DNA of 64,000 nt, from the NCBI RefSeq assembly GCF_028737215.1, contig NZ_JAQZAM010000012.1, positions 62,001-126,000 on the forward strand, in the 5' to 3' direction. The DNA comes from Actinomycetospora chibensis. Lineage in GTDB: Bacteria; Actinomycetota; Actinomycetes; Mycobacteriales; Pseudonocardiaceae. Below, piece after piece: positions 1-7,870 of the stretch. A program made the position numbers and the translations under genes. The notes under the pieces are model-generated. The model saw only the letters and a list, made by a program, of their open reading frames with translations. It was not told the origin of the DNA and did no database searches. Positions within the stretch are counted from its first letter, which is position 1; the number at the start of each line of letters is the position of its first letter.

Positions 1-11
1 TGGCGCGCCGT

Positions 12-17
12 TAGCGT
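12..17 (+). promoter_or_regulatory. -10 box of a leaderless promoter (DUF3097 gene)
   Basis: TAGCGT lies 8 nt before the GTG at 26. This TANNNT-to-start spacing recurs through the window and implies that transcription starts at or next to the start codon. It favours GTG 26 over the in-frame ATG at 50. Confidence 0.45.
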
Positions 18-25
18 CCCGCCCC

Positions 26-973
26 GTGGCGAGGACTCAGGGCCGGGGCATGCACGGTTCCTCCGGAGATGCCAGCTTCCGCTCGACCGGCGGGGCGGTC
101 CGCGCCCCGGGCCGCGCGGGCGGGAGCGGGCCGTCGTCCGGCGCCGGGCGCACCGGCGGGCTGCCGGGGCTCGCGCCGCACCAGCCCATCCGCGAGGTGG
201 TCTCGGTGGTCGCCGAGCCCGGGCTGGTCGTCGAGGACGCCGCCGAGACGTTCTGCGGCGCGGTGATCCGCGCGGACATCCGCGAGGTCGTGCTCGAGGA
301 CGCCGCCGGGCGCCGGCGGCTCTTCCCGAACAAGCCCGCGGCCTTCCTCCACGAGGGCCGCCCCGCCACCCTGATCCCGCCGCAGCGCGCCGCCGGGCCG
401 GATCCCGCGGTCCAGCGCTCGGCCTCGGGCTCGCGCCGCGTCGAGAACGTCCGCGCCAAGACCGCGCTGCCGCACCGGATCTGGGTCGAGGGTCTGCACG
501 ACGCCGCGATCGTCGAGCGGGTCTGGGGCCACGACCTGCGCGTCGAGGGCGTCGTCGTCGAGCCCCTGCACGGCGCGGACGTGCTCGTCGACGCGGCCCG
601 CGAGTTCGGCCCGGGCCCCGACCGGCGTCTCGGGGTGCTCGTCGACCACCTCGTCACCGGCTCCAAGGAGTCCCGCATCGCCGAGGGCCTGCGCCGCGAG
701 CTCGGGCCCGCCGCGGCCCACGTCCTCGTGCTCGGCCACCCCTACGTCGACATCTGGGAGGCCGTGAAGCCCTCCGCGGTGGGGATCGCGGCCTGGCCGA
801 CCATCCCGCGCGGCATCGAGTGGAAGCGCGGCGTGTGCGAGGCACTCGGGTGGGGCGACGACCGCGACGGTGCCCGGCGGGTCCTGTCGTCGGTGTCGTC
901 GTGGTCCGATCTCGAGACGCCCCTGATCACGGCCATGGAACAGCTGATCGACTTCGTGACCGTCGGTCCCTGA
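26..973 (+). CDS. DUF3097 family protein
   Basis: A 315-residue protein of the actinobacterial DUF3097 family; its biochemical function is not known to me. The first ~55 residues are low-complexity Ala/Gly/Pro. The conserved part begins near REVVSVVAEPGLVVEDAAETF. The segment RIWVEGLHDAAIVERVWG, followed by VVVEPLHGADVL and LVDHLVTGSKE, looks to me like a TOPRIM-type fold (Glu of VEG, later acidic loop); that is my reading, not a documented assignment. The end has an aromatic stretch and EQLIDFVTV. The frame is open to the window edge, but a TAGCGT box 8 nt upstream supports GTG 26 as the start. ATG 50 is an alternative. The next gene starts about 40 nt downstream. Confidence 0.85.
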   Translation: MARTQGRGMHGSSGDASFRSTGGAVRAPGRAGGSGPSSGAGRTGGLPGLAPHQPIREVVSVVAEPGLVVEDAAETFCGAVIRADIREVVLEDAAGRRRLFPNKPAAFLHEGRPATLIPPQRAAGPDPAVQRSASGSRRVENVRAKTALPHRIWVEGLHDAAIVERVWGHDLRVEGVVVEPLHGADVLVDAAREFGPGPDRRLGVLVDHLVTGSKESRIAEGLRRELGPAAAHVLVLGHPYVDIWEAVKPSAVGIAAWPTIPRGIEWKRGVCEALGWGDDRDGARRVLSSVSSWSDLETPLITAMEQLIDFVTVGP

Positions 974-1014
974 ATTCACCTGCACCGACACCCCGGCGTG
1001 GCACACTCACCGGT

Positions 1015-1500
1015 GTGATCCCGCTGCTCTGGCTCGTCGCGGGAGTGCTCCTGATCGCGGTCGAGCTGATCTCCGGCACCCTCGTGCTGCTGATGCTCGG
1101 CGTCGCCTCGCTCGTCGCCGCCGGCGCCTCCGCGCTCGGCGCGCCGCTGGGGCTGGACGTCGCGGTCTTCGGCCTGTCCGCGGCGCTGCTCGTCCTTCTC
1201 GCGCGCCCGCCGCTGCTGCGCCGCATCCACGGATCGCGCGAGGACGGCTCGGCCAACGCCGGACCGACGGCGCTGCTCGGGGCGCTGGCCGAGGTGGTCG
1301 AGCCGATCACCCCCGCCGACGCGGGCACCGTGCGCATCGGCGGCGCGCTCTGGACGGCCCGCGCGCTGCACGAGGGCGCCGAGCTGGCCACCGGCGACCC
1401 CGTGGTCGTCGTCGACATCCGCGGGGCGACGGCGGTGGTCACGGCGGAGGTCGCCGGGCCCGCGCACCCGTCCCGCCCGCCCCTGCAGGGAGAGGGCTAG
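1015..1500 (+). CDS. NfeD-like membrane protein
   Basis: A 161-residue NfeD/ClpP-class partner protein. The N-terminal half has two hydrophobic segments (about residues 3-60: PLLWLVAGVLLIAVELISG, then a second pair around LGLDVAVFGLSAALLVLLA). The C-terminal ~80 residues form the OB-fold NfeD domain (GALAEVVEPITPADAGTVRIGGALWTARA). NfeD proteins act at the membrane with SPFH/stomatin proteins, and an SPFH gene follows 3 nt after the stop, so the two probably form one operon. GTG 1015 is chosen because it begins right before the first membrane segment and has a CACACT -10-like hexamer 7 nt upstream. Upstream in-frame starts would overlap the DUF3097 gene. Confidence 0.85.
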   Translation: MIPLLWLVAGVLLIAVELISGTLVLLMLGVASLVAAGASALGAPLGLDVAVFGLSAALLVLLARPPLLRRIHGSREDGSANAGPTALLGALAEVVEPITPADAGTVRIGGALWTARALHEGAELATGDPVVVVDIRGATAVVTAEVAGPAHPSRPPLQGEG

Positions 1501-1503
1501 CTG

Positions 1504-2688
1504 ATGGACCCCGTCACGCTCGTGCTGTACGTCGTGTCCGCGATCGTTCTCATCCTGATCATCACCGCGGTGGTCAAGAGCGTCACCGTCGTCCGCCAGG
1601 CCGAGGCCGCGGTGATCGAGCGGCTCGGGCGCTACCAGCGCACCGCCGCGCCCGGCCTGACGATCCTGGTGCCGTTCATCGACCGCATCCGCGAGCGGGT
1701 GGCGCTCTGGGAGCAGGTCGTCTCCTTCCCTCCGCAGCCGGTGATCACCCAGGACAACCTGACGGTCTCCATCGACACCGTCGTGTACTACCAGGTCACC
1801 GAACCGCGCAACGCGGTCTACGAGATCTCCGACTACATCAACGGCGTCCAGCAGCTCACCACCACGACGCTGCGCGACGTCGTCGGCGGGATGAGCCTGG
1901 AGGAGGCGCTGACCTCCCGCGAGACGATCAACACCCGCCTGCGCCGGGCCCTCGACGACGCCACCGGGCCCTGGGGCCTGCGCGTCGTGCGCGTCGAGCT
2001 CAAGGCCATCGACCCCCCGCCCTCCATCCAGCACTCGATGGAGCAGCAGATGAAGGCCGACCGCGAGAAGCGGGCGATGATCCTCACGGCCGAGGGCCAC
2101 CGGGAGTCGTCGATCGCCGCCGCGCAGGGCAACAAGCAGGCCGCGATCCTCAACGCCGAGGGCAACAAGCAGGCCGTGATCCTCGAGGCCGAGGCCGACC
2201 GCCAGGCGACCATGCTGCGCGCCCAGGGCGAGCGGGCCGCCGCGTTCTACCAGGCGCAGGGCGAGGCCAAGGCGATCGAGAAGACGTTCGCCGCGATCAA
2301 GGCCGGCCGTCCGACGCCCGAGATGCTGGCGTACCAGTACCTGCAGACGCTCCCGCAGATGGCGCAGGGCGACAGCAACAAGATGTGGGTCGTGCCCAGC
2401 GACTTCGGCAAGGCGCTCGAGGGCTTCACGAAGATGCTCGGGGCGCCCGGCGAGGACAGGGTGTTCCGGTACCAGCCCTCGCCCGAGGACTCCACGGCCG
2501 CCACGCGCCCGGGTCACACCGACGAGGACGTCGCGGACTGGTTCGACATGAGCACCGACCCCGAGATCGCCAAGGTCGTGGCCGCCGCCGAGCAGCGGGC
2601 CGACGCCGCCGTCGCGGAGCCGGAGACCAACGGCCTCGGGCGCCACGCCACCGACGGCGTAGGCCTCCCACCGACCGACACCGTCTGA
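1504..2688 (+). CDS. SPFH/Band 7 (stomatin-like) membrane protein
   Basis: A 394-residue stomatin/prohibitin-family protein that scaffolds membrane microdomains. One N-terminal membrane anchor (residues ~5-25) is followed by the SPFH domain: VRQAEAAVIERLGRYQRTAAPGL, then FPPQPVITQDNLTVSIDTVVYYQV and LRDVVGGMSLEEAL. A long Ala/Glu/Gln-rich helix (roughly residues 180-260, repeated AEGN/QGNKQA) should form a coiled coil for oligomerisation. A variable acidic tail follows the GFTKMLGAP end of the family core. It starts 3 nt after the NfeD stop, the classical NfeD-SPFH pair. Confidence 0.93.
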   Translation: MDPVTLVLYVVSAIVLILIITAVVKSVTVVRQAEAAVIERLGRYQRTAAPGLTILVPFIDRIRERVALWEQVVSFPPQPVITQDNLTVSIDTVVYYQVTEPRNAVYEISDYINGVQQLTTTTLRDVVGGMSLEEALTSRETINTRLRRALDDATGPWGLRVVRVELKAIDPPPSIQHSMEQQMKADREKRAMILTAEGHRESSIAAAQGNKQAAILNAEGNKQAVILEAEADRQATMLRAQGERAAAFYQAQGEAKAIEKTFAAIKAGRPTPEMLAYQYLQTLPQMAQGDSNKMWVVPSDFGKALEGFTKMLGAPGEDRVFRYQPSPEDSTAATRPGHTDEDVADWFDMSTDPEIAKVVAAAEQRADAAVAEPETNGLGRHATDGVGLPPTDTV

Positions 2689-2704
2689 GCCGGGGGCCAC
2701 CTCG

Positions 2705-2710
2705 TAGATT
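2705..2710 (+). promoter_or_regulatory. -10 box, leaderless promoter of gltX-like gene
   Basis: TAGATT ends 6 nt before the ATG at 2717. No Shine-Dalgarno sequence is visible, which fits a leaderless mRNA. Confidence 0.45.
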
Positions 2711-2716
2711 GGGGCC

Positions 2717-4384
2717 ATGCTCGATCGCGCCCTCGTCGACGGCCTGTTCCCGGCCGACCTACCCGAGCCCGCCGAGCTCGAGGAGCGCTACCCGCCGCGC
2801 GGGCTCGCCGACGGTGCGCTCGTCACGCGCTTCGGGCCGAGCCCGACCGGGTTCGTGCACGTCGGCGGCCTGTACACCGCGATGGTGTCGCGCGACCTCG
2901 CCCACTCCACCGACGGCGTCTACGTCCTGCGGATCGAGGACACCGATCAGAGCCGCGAGGTCGAGGGCGCCGACGCGCAGTTCACCCGCGCGTTCGACGC
3001 GTTCGACCTCGTCCCCGACGAGGGCGACACCGCACTCCCGGCTCCGCGCGGGGAGTACGGGCCGTACCACCAGTCGCAGCGCGCCGCGATCTACCAGACC
3101 TACGTGCGCGAGCTGATGCGCGAGGGCCGGGCGTACCCGTGCTTCGCCACCAAGTCCGAGCTCGCGCAGATCTCCGACGCGCAGCGCACGCTCAAGCTGC
3201 CGACCGGGTACTACGGCCGCTGGGCACCGTGGCGCGACGCCTCCGCCGAGGACGTCCGGGCGGCGCTCGACGCCGGCAAGCCGTGGGTCGCGCGGTTCCG
3301 GTCCGAGGGAAAGGTGGGGGAGCGGTTCGCGTTCACCGACCGGCTGCGCGGCCGGGTCGAGATGGAGGACAACCACAACGACGTGGTCGTCCTCAAGACC
3401 TCGGAGAGCCCGACGCGGCTGCCGACCTACCACTTCGCCCACGCCGTCGACGACCACCTCATGCGCACGAGCCTCGTCGTGCGTACCGAGGAGTGGCTCT
3501 CGTCGGTGCCGACGCACCGCCAGCTGTTCGCCGCGCTGGGCTTCGAGCCCGTCGACTACGCGCACCTCGCGCCGCTGATGAAGCAGGAGGGCGGCTCGAA
3601 GCGCAAGCTCTCCAAGCGCAAGGACGCCGAGGCCTCCGTCGACTACTACCTCGAGGCCGGCTTCCCGGTGCCCGCCGTGCAGTACTACCTGCGCGGGCTC
3701 GCCAACCCTCGGCTGGCCGAGGTCCCGCTGGACGAGGCCCTGGCGACGCCGTTGCGCCTCGACGAGTTCGGGCTCGCGGGGCCGCTGGTCGACACGGTGA
3801 AGCTCAGCGACATCTCCGCCGACCACATCGCGACGCTGTCGGGGCCCGACGTGCTCGCCGGGGTGCGGGCGTGGGCCACCGAGTACGACCCCGAGGTCGT
3901 CAAGGTGCTCGACGCGAACCCCGAGCTCGCGCTCGCGGCGATCGACGTCGAGCGGGTGGGCGTGGAGAACCCGCGCAAGGACCTCGCGAAGTGGTCGGAC
4001 TTCCGCGAGGCCTACGGCTTCTTCTTCCCCGAGCTCTTCACCGACGTCACCGACCCCGGCGACGAGCGGTTCGGCGAGCTGGACGCGTCGCTGGTGCGCA
4101 CCGTCGCGGCGGATCTCGCGGACACGTACACGCACGAGGGCGACCAGCCGACGTGGTTCCAGCAGATTCGCGACCTCGCGACCCGCCACGGTTTCGCGCC
4201 CAACCCGAAGACGTACAAGAAGGACCCCGACGCCTACCCGGGCATGCTGCGCGACGCCGCCAACGTCGCCCGCGTCGCGATCACCGGGGCGCAGCGCAGC
4301 CCCGATCTCTACGAGGTCACCCGGGCCCTCGGGGCCGACGAGGTCGTGCGCCGGCTGCGCGCCACGGCGGGCACCGCGGGCTGA
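2717..4384 (+). CDS. Glutamate--tRNA ligase, long Clostridia-like form
   Basis: A 555-residue class I aminoacyl-tRNA synthetase that charges tRNA with glutamate. The HIGH-type motif reads HVGG (residues 48-51) inside VTRFGPSPTGFVHVGGLYTA. LRIEDTDQSREVEG and the KMSKS-type loop KLSKRKDAE (from residue 297) complete the catalytic core. The C-terminal ~200 residues are helical anticodon-binding. Usual actinobacterial GltX proteins are about 480-500 residues. The length, the LFP...EYPPR-type N-terminus and the KLSKRKDAE loop instead recall the ~550-residue GluRS of Clostridia. It may be a second, non-canonical GluRS; whether a standard gltX exists elsewhere cannot be seen here. The alpha/beta hydrolase gene follows after 5 nt. 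Confidence 0.9.
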   Translation: MLDRALVDGLFPADLPEPAELEERYPPRGLADGALVTRFGPSPTGFVHVGGLYTAMVSRDLAHSTDGVYVLRIEDTDQSREVEGADAQFTRAFDAFDLVPDEGDTALPAPRGEYGPYHQSQRAAIYQTYVRELMREGRAYPCFATKSELAQISDAQRTLKLPTGYYGRWAPWRDASAEDVRAALDAGKPWVARFRSEGKVGERFAFTDRLRGRVEMEDNHNDVVVLKTSESPTRLPTYHFAHAVDDHLMRTSLVVRTEEWLSSVPTHRQLFAALGFEPVDYAHLAPLMKQEGGSKRKLSKRKDAEASVDYYLEAGFPVPAVQYYLRGLANPRLAEVPLDEALATPLRLDEFGLAGPLVDTVKLSDISADHIATLSGPDVLAGVRAWATEYDPEVVKVLDANPELALAAIDVERVGVENPRKDLAKWSDFREAYGFFFPELFTDVTDPGDERFGELDASLVRTVAADLADTYTHEGDQPTWFQQIRDLATRHGFAPNPKTYKKDPDAYPGMLRDAANVARVAITGAQRSPDLYEVTRALGADEVVRRLRATAGTAG

Positions 4385-4389
4385 GGGCC

Positions 4390-5172
4390 GTGTACGTCCG
4401 CACCGGCCAGGGCCGCCGCATCGCCTACGACCGCGAGGGTTCGGGCGGGCGTCCGCTCGTGCTCGTCGGCGGCCTGGGGCAGATGCGGGCCACCGACGCC
4501 GCGACCCGCACCCTGTGCGGCGAGCTCGCCGCCCGCGGGTTCGACGTCGTGCACCACGACCGGCCCGGGCGGGGCGACAGCACCGGCGACCCGCCGTTCA
4601 CCCTGGCCGGGGAGGTGGAGGCCCTCCGCGCGCTGGTCGACGAGCTCGGCGGGCGGGCGGCGCTCTACGGCAGCTCCTCGGGCGGCGCGATCGCCCTGGG
4701 CGCCGCGACGCGGATCCCGGGGGTCGACCACCTGGTGCTCTGGGAGACCCCGCTCGGCACCGACGGCTCCGCCGACGCCCGGGCCTGGCACGCCGGCATC
4801 GTCGAACGCACGAGGTCCGCAGGCCCCGAGGCGGTGCTGCGCTTCGCGATGGACGGCATGCCCCCGGAGTGGCTCGACGGGATGCTCGCCGGCCCGGACC
4901 GCGAGCGCTACCTGCGGCTCGCGCCGACGACGGCGGCCGATGCCGAGGCGCTCGCGTGGGCGGCCGACGCCCTGCGCGACGGCACGGTCGCCCGGGAGGT
5001 CACCGCGCCGACGACGGTGCTCACCGGCACCTCCGCCTGGCCGCTGTTCGTCGAGGCCGCCGACGCGCTGGTCGACGTGCTGCCGCACGCGGAGCGCGGC
5101 GATGTGCCCGGGGCCGCGCACGGCTGGGAACCGGCCGATCTCGCGCGGGTGCTGGCCGAGGTCCTGCTCTAG
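4390..5172 (+). CDS. Alpha/beta hydrolase
   Basis: A 260-residue alpha/beta-hydrolase-fold enzyme of unknown substrate. The oxyanion-hole region is LVLVGGLGQM. The nucleophile elbow is G-S-S-S-G-G (in ALYGSSSGGAIALG, Ser near residue 98). The catalytic His lies in GAAHGWEP near the C-terminus. No signal peptide is seen, so it is cytoplasmic. GTG 4390 is chosen because the protein then starts directly at the first strand (VYVRTGQGRRIAYDREG); longer in-frame extensions only shadow the upstream gene. It lies 5 nt behind the synthetase gene and is probably cotranscribed. Confidence 0.85.
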   Translation: MYVRTGQGRRIAYDREGSGGRPLVLVGGLGQMRATDAATRTLCGELAARGFDVVHHDRPGRGDSTGDPPFTLAGEVEALRALVDELGGRAALYGSSSGGAIALGAATRIPGVDHLVLWETPLGTDGSADARAWHAGIVERTRSAGPEAVLRFAMDGMPPEWLDGMLAGPDRERYLRLAPTTAADAEALAWAADALRDGTVAREVTAPTTVLTGTSAWPLFVEAADALVDVLPHAERGDVPGAAHGWEPADLARVLAEVLL

Positions 5173-5186
5173 GAGCCATGCTCGCG

Positions 5187-5214
5187 GCGTCCTGCTTCCG
5201 GCGTCCTGCTTCCG
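5187..5214 (+). repeat. 14-bp perfect tandem duplication
   Basis: Two adjacent copies of gcgtcctgcttccg (5187-5200 and 5201-5214) lie in the 82-nt gap between the hydrolase and DUF3616 genes. It may be replication slippage; no role can be inferred. Confidence 0.7.
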
Positions 5215-5254
5215 GGCGCACCCCGGTCGTCACATTCCGAGGACAGTGGGCGTC

Positions 5255-6241
5255 ATGAGCCCGACGACCGTGCCCCTGCACCTCGGAGCCCACGCGCCGA
5301 CGGCGGGTGTGGACCTCTCCGGCGTCGCCGCGGTCGGCGACACGCTCTTCGTCGCCCCGGACGAGGGCTCCTCGCTGCTCGCGCTGCGGCGCGACGGTCG
5401 GGGGTGGGGCAGTCCCGACGAGGTGCCGCTCGGCGAGGCCGTCGACCTGCCGGGCAAGCCCGGCGAGGAGGTCGACGCCGAGGGGCTGGACGTCGTCGAC
5501 GGCTGCCTGTGGGTCGTCGGCTCGCACAGCCCGAAGCGCAAGCGGGTCAAGCCCGGCACCGACCCGGCGGACGTGCCCGCGTGCCTCGCCAGGACGTCGA
5601 GGGAGAAGTCGCGGCGCCTGCTCGCCCGGCTGCCGCTGCAGGACGGGCCGGACGGCCCGCGTCCCGCACCCGGCGCGGGGGCCCGCCTGCCGTCGGGCCG
5701 ACGGGGTCTGTGGGGCGCGCTCGCCGACGACGAGCACCTCGGCCCGTTCCTCGGCATCCCGGGCAAGGACAACGGGTTCGACGTCGAGGGCGTCGCCGTG
5801 CTGGGGGAGCGGGTCGTCCTCGGGCTGCGCGGACCGGTGCTGCGCGGGTGGGCCGTGCTGCTGGGGCTGGCGGTGCACGTCGACGGCACTGAACTGGTGC
5901 TCGAGGGGATCGACAAGGTCTTCCTCGACCTCGACGGCCTCGGTGTGCGCGACCTCGCCCGCGCCGGCGACGACCTGCTCGTCCTCGCGGGCCCGACGAT
6001 GGTGCTCGACGGGCCGGCCCGCGTCCTTCGCGTGCCGGGCGCGGCGGCCGCCCCGCTCCCTCCGGCGATCCCGCGCGACGGGATCGAGACGGTCGCGGAG
6101 CTCGCCGTCGGCGTGAGCTGCGACCGCCCCGAGGGCCTCGCCGTCCTGCCCGAGGGTCTGCTCGTCCTGCACGACACCCCGGCTGCCCACCGCCTCGACG
6201 GCGAGACCCTCCTGGGAGACCTGTGGCCTGCGGCCACGTGA
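5255..6241 (+). CDS. DUF3616 domain-containing protein
   Basis: A 328-residue protein that looks like DUF3616: repeated beta-propeller-like blades with acidic loops (GVDLSGVAAVGDTLFVAPDEGSSLLAL; VDAEGLDVVDGCLWVVGSHS; FDVEGVAVLGERVVLGLRGP; PEGLAVLPEGLLVLHD). Function unknown. There is no signal peptide. ATG 5255 is used because the first blade starts just after it. The stop codon TGA (6239-6241) lies within the left arm of a long palindrome. Confidence 0.75.
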   Translation: MSPTTVPLHLGAHAPTAGVDLSGVAAVGDTLFVAPDEGSSLLALRRDGRGWGSPDEVPLGEAVDLPGKPGEEVDAEGLDVVDGCLWVVGSHSPKRKRVKPGTDPADVPACLARTSREKSRRLLARLPLQDGPDGPRPAPGAGARLPSGRRGLWGALADDEHLGPFLGIPGKDNGFDVEGVAVLGERVVLGLRGPVLRGWAVLLGLAVHVDGTELVLEGIDKVFLDLDGLGVRDLARAGDDLLVLAGPTMVLDGPARVLRVPGAAAAPLPPAIPRDGIETVAELAVGVSCDRPEGLAVLPEGLLVLHDTPAAHRLDGETLLGDLWPAAT

Positions 6242-6280
6242 GTGATCCGGGTTGCCTGGCAACCCTGATCACTCACGTGG
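6234..6280. terminator. Long palindrome between convergent genes (GTGAG...CTCAC family)
   Basis: Two 23-nt arms flank a single T at 6257 and match with one mismatch. The left arm starts CCACGTGAGTGATC and the right arm ends GATCACTCACGTGG. It lies between the DUF3616 gene and the convergent aldehyde dehydrogenase gene. The DUF3616 stop codon is inside the left arm. A bidirectional transcription terminator is the simplest role. There is no T-tract. Confidence 0.75.
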
Positions 6281-6288
6281 GAGGCCCC

Positions 6289-7755
6289 TCACACGTTCAT
6301 CGCCACGTACTTGATCTCGAGGTACTCGTCGATGCCGACGGTGCCGCCCTCGCGGCCCAGGCCCGACTGCTTCACGCCCCCGAAGGGCGCGCCGGCGTTG
6401 GACACCATGCCCTGGTTGAGCCCGACCATCCCCGCCTCGAGGCGCTCGGAGAGCCGGATCGCCCGGCTCAGGTCCTTCGTGTACAGGTAGCTCACCAGGC
6501 CGAACTCGGTGTCGTTGGCAGCGCGGATCGCGTCGTCGTCCTCGGTGAAGGTGAAGATCGGCGCCACCGGGCCGAAGATCTCCTCCTTGGCCAGGCGCGC
6601 CGAGGTGGGCACGTCGGAGAGCACCGTCGGCGGGTAGAAGTAGCCCGCGCCCGAGGGAATCTCGCCCCCGGTGCGCAGGGTGGCGCCCTTCTGCACGGCG
6701 TCGTCGACGAGCTCGGCGACCTTGTCACGCTGGTCGGCCTCGACGAGCGGGCCGACCTCGACACCCTCCTCGGTGCCGCGCCCGACCTTCATGTCGGCCA
6801 TCCGGTCGACGAGCTTCTTCGTGAACTCCTCGGCGACGTCGGCGTGGATGTAGAAGCGGTTCGCCGCGGTGCACGCCTCGCCGATGTTGCGCATCTTGGC
6901 GAGCATCGCGCCCTGCACGGCCTCGTCGACGTCGGCGTCGGCGCACACCACGAACGGGGCGTTGCCGCCGAGCTCCATCGACGTCTTGAGCACCTGCTGC
7001 GCGGACTGCTCGATCAGCTTCTGCCCGACCTCGGTGGACCCGGTGAACGACAGCTTCCGGATGCGCCCGTCGGCGATCAGCGGCCCCATCACCTTGCCGG
7101 TGGACGTCGTCGTCACGACGTTGAGCACGCCGTCGGGCAGGCCCGCCTCGGCGAGGATGTCGGCCAGCTTGAGGATGGTCAGCGGCGTCAGGCTCGCCGG
7201 CTTGATGACCATCGTGCAGCCGGCCGCGATCGCCGGGCCGATCTTGCGGGTGCCCATCGCCAGCGGGAAGTTCCACGGCGTGATCAGCAGGCACGGCCCG
7301 ATCGGCTGACGCATCACGAGGACGCGCCCGCTGCCGGTGGCGTTGACCTTCCACTCGCCGGAGATCCGCACGGCCTCCTCGGAGAACCAGCGGAAGAACT
7401 CCGCGGCGTAGGTGATCTCCGCCTTGGACTCGGCCAGCGGCTTGCCCATCTCCAGCGTCATGATCAGGGCGATGTCGTCGGCACGCTCGGTGATCAGCTC
7501 GAACGCGCGGCGCAGGATCTCCTCGCGTTCGCGGGGTGCGGTGGCGGCCCAGTCGGGCTGCGCGTCGTGCGCGGCCTGCAGCGCGACCATGCCGTCCTCC
7601 GGCGAGGCGTCCGCCACGTCGCAGAGGAGCTCGCCCGTCGACGGGTCCTCGACGCCGAACGTCCTCTGCTCGGTGGCGTCACGCACCGATCCGCCGATGA
7701 TCAGTCCCTTCGTGACCTCGTCGATCACGCGACGTTCCCGGTCGGTCTCGGCCAT
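6289..7755 (-). CDS. gabD: NAD(P)-dependent succinate-semialdehyde dehydrogenase
   Basis: A 488-residue aldehyde dehydrogenase that oxidises succinic semialdehyde to succinate (GABA shunt and related catabolism). Visible: the cofactor-binding region PWNFPLAMGTRKIGPAIAAG, FTGSTEVG, general base Glu in MELGGNAPF, catalytic Cys295 in GEACTAANRF, and the GPLVEADQRDKV and EIFGPVAP blocks. The C-terminal PFGGVKQSGLGREGG is typical of the GabD subfamily. Length is normal. It is convergent with DUF3616 and divergent from the flavoenzyme gene, so probably a single-gene unit. Substrate assignment rests on family resemblance. Confidence 0.88.
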   Translation of the reverse strand: MAETDRERRVIDEVTKGLIIGGSVRDATEQRTFGVEDPSTGELLCDVADASPEDGMVALQAAHDAQPDWAATAPREREEILRRAFELITERADDIALIMTLEMGKPLAESKAEITYAAEFFRWFSEEAVRISGEWKVNATGSGRVLVMRQPIGPCLLITPWNFPLAMGTRKIGPAIAAGCTMVIKPASLTPLTILKLADILAEAGLPDGVLNVVTTTSTGKVMGPLIADGRIRKLSFTGSTEVGQKLIEQSAQQVLKTSMELGGNAPFVVCADADVDEAVQGAMLAKMRNIGEACTAANRFYIHADVAEEFTKKLVDRMADMKVGRGTEEGVEVGPLVEADQRDKVAELVDDAVQKGATLRTGGEIPSGAGYFYPPTVLSDVPTSARLAKEEIFGPVAPIFTFTEDDDAIRAANDTEFGLVSYLYTKDLSRAIRLSERLEAGMVGLNQGMVSNAGAPFGGVKQSGLGREGGTVGIDEYLEIKYVAMNV

Positions 7756-7857
7756 GCGTCCCCTCCCGCTTCGTCACGTCCCGATCGGGACGTGCACGAC
7801 TCATCCTCGCCCCGCTAGGTGCCCCCGTCTCCGCAGGCCCATGCCGACCGTCCGGCC

Positions 7858-7863
7858 TAGGCT
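7858..7863 (+). promoter_or_regulatory. -10 box, leaderless promoter
   Basis: TAGGCT ends 7 nt before GTG 7871, the preferred start of the flavoenzyme. Confidence 0.45.
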
Positions 7864-7870
7864 CCGGCCC

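Noticed and set aside
976-2718. A long minus-strand frame opposite the NfeD-SPFH genes
   Set aside because: The same GC-bias shadow; no recognisable domain, and the plus-strand genes are well supported.
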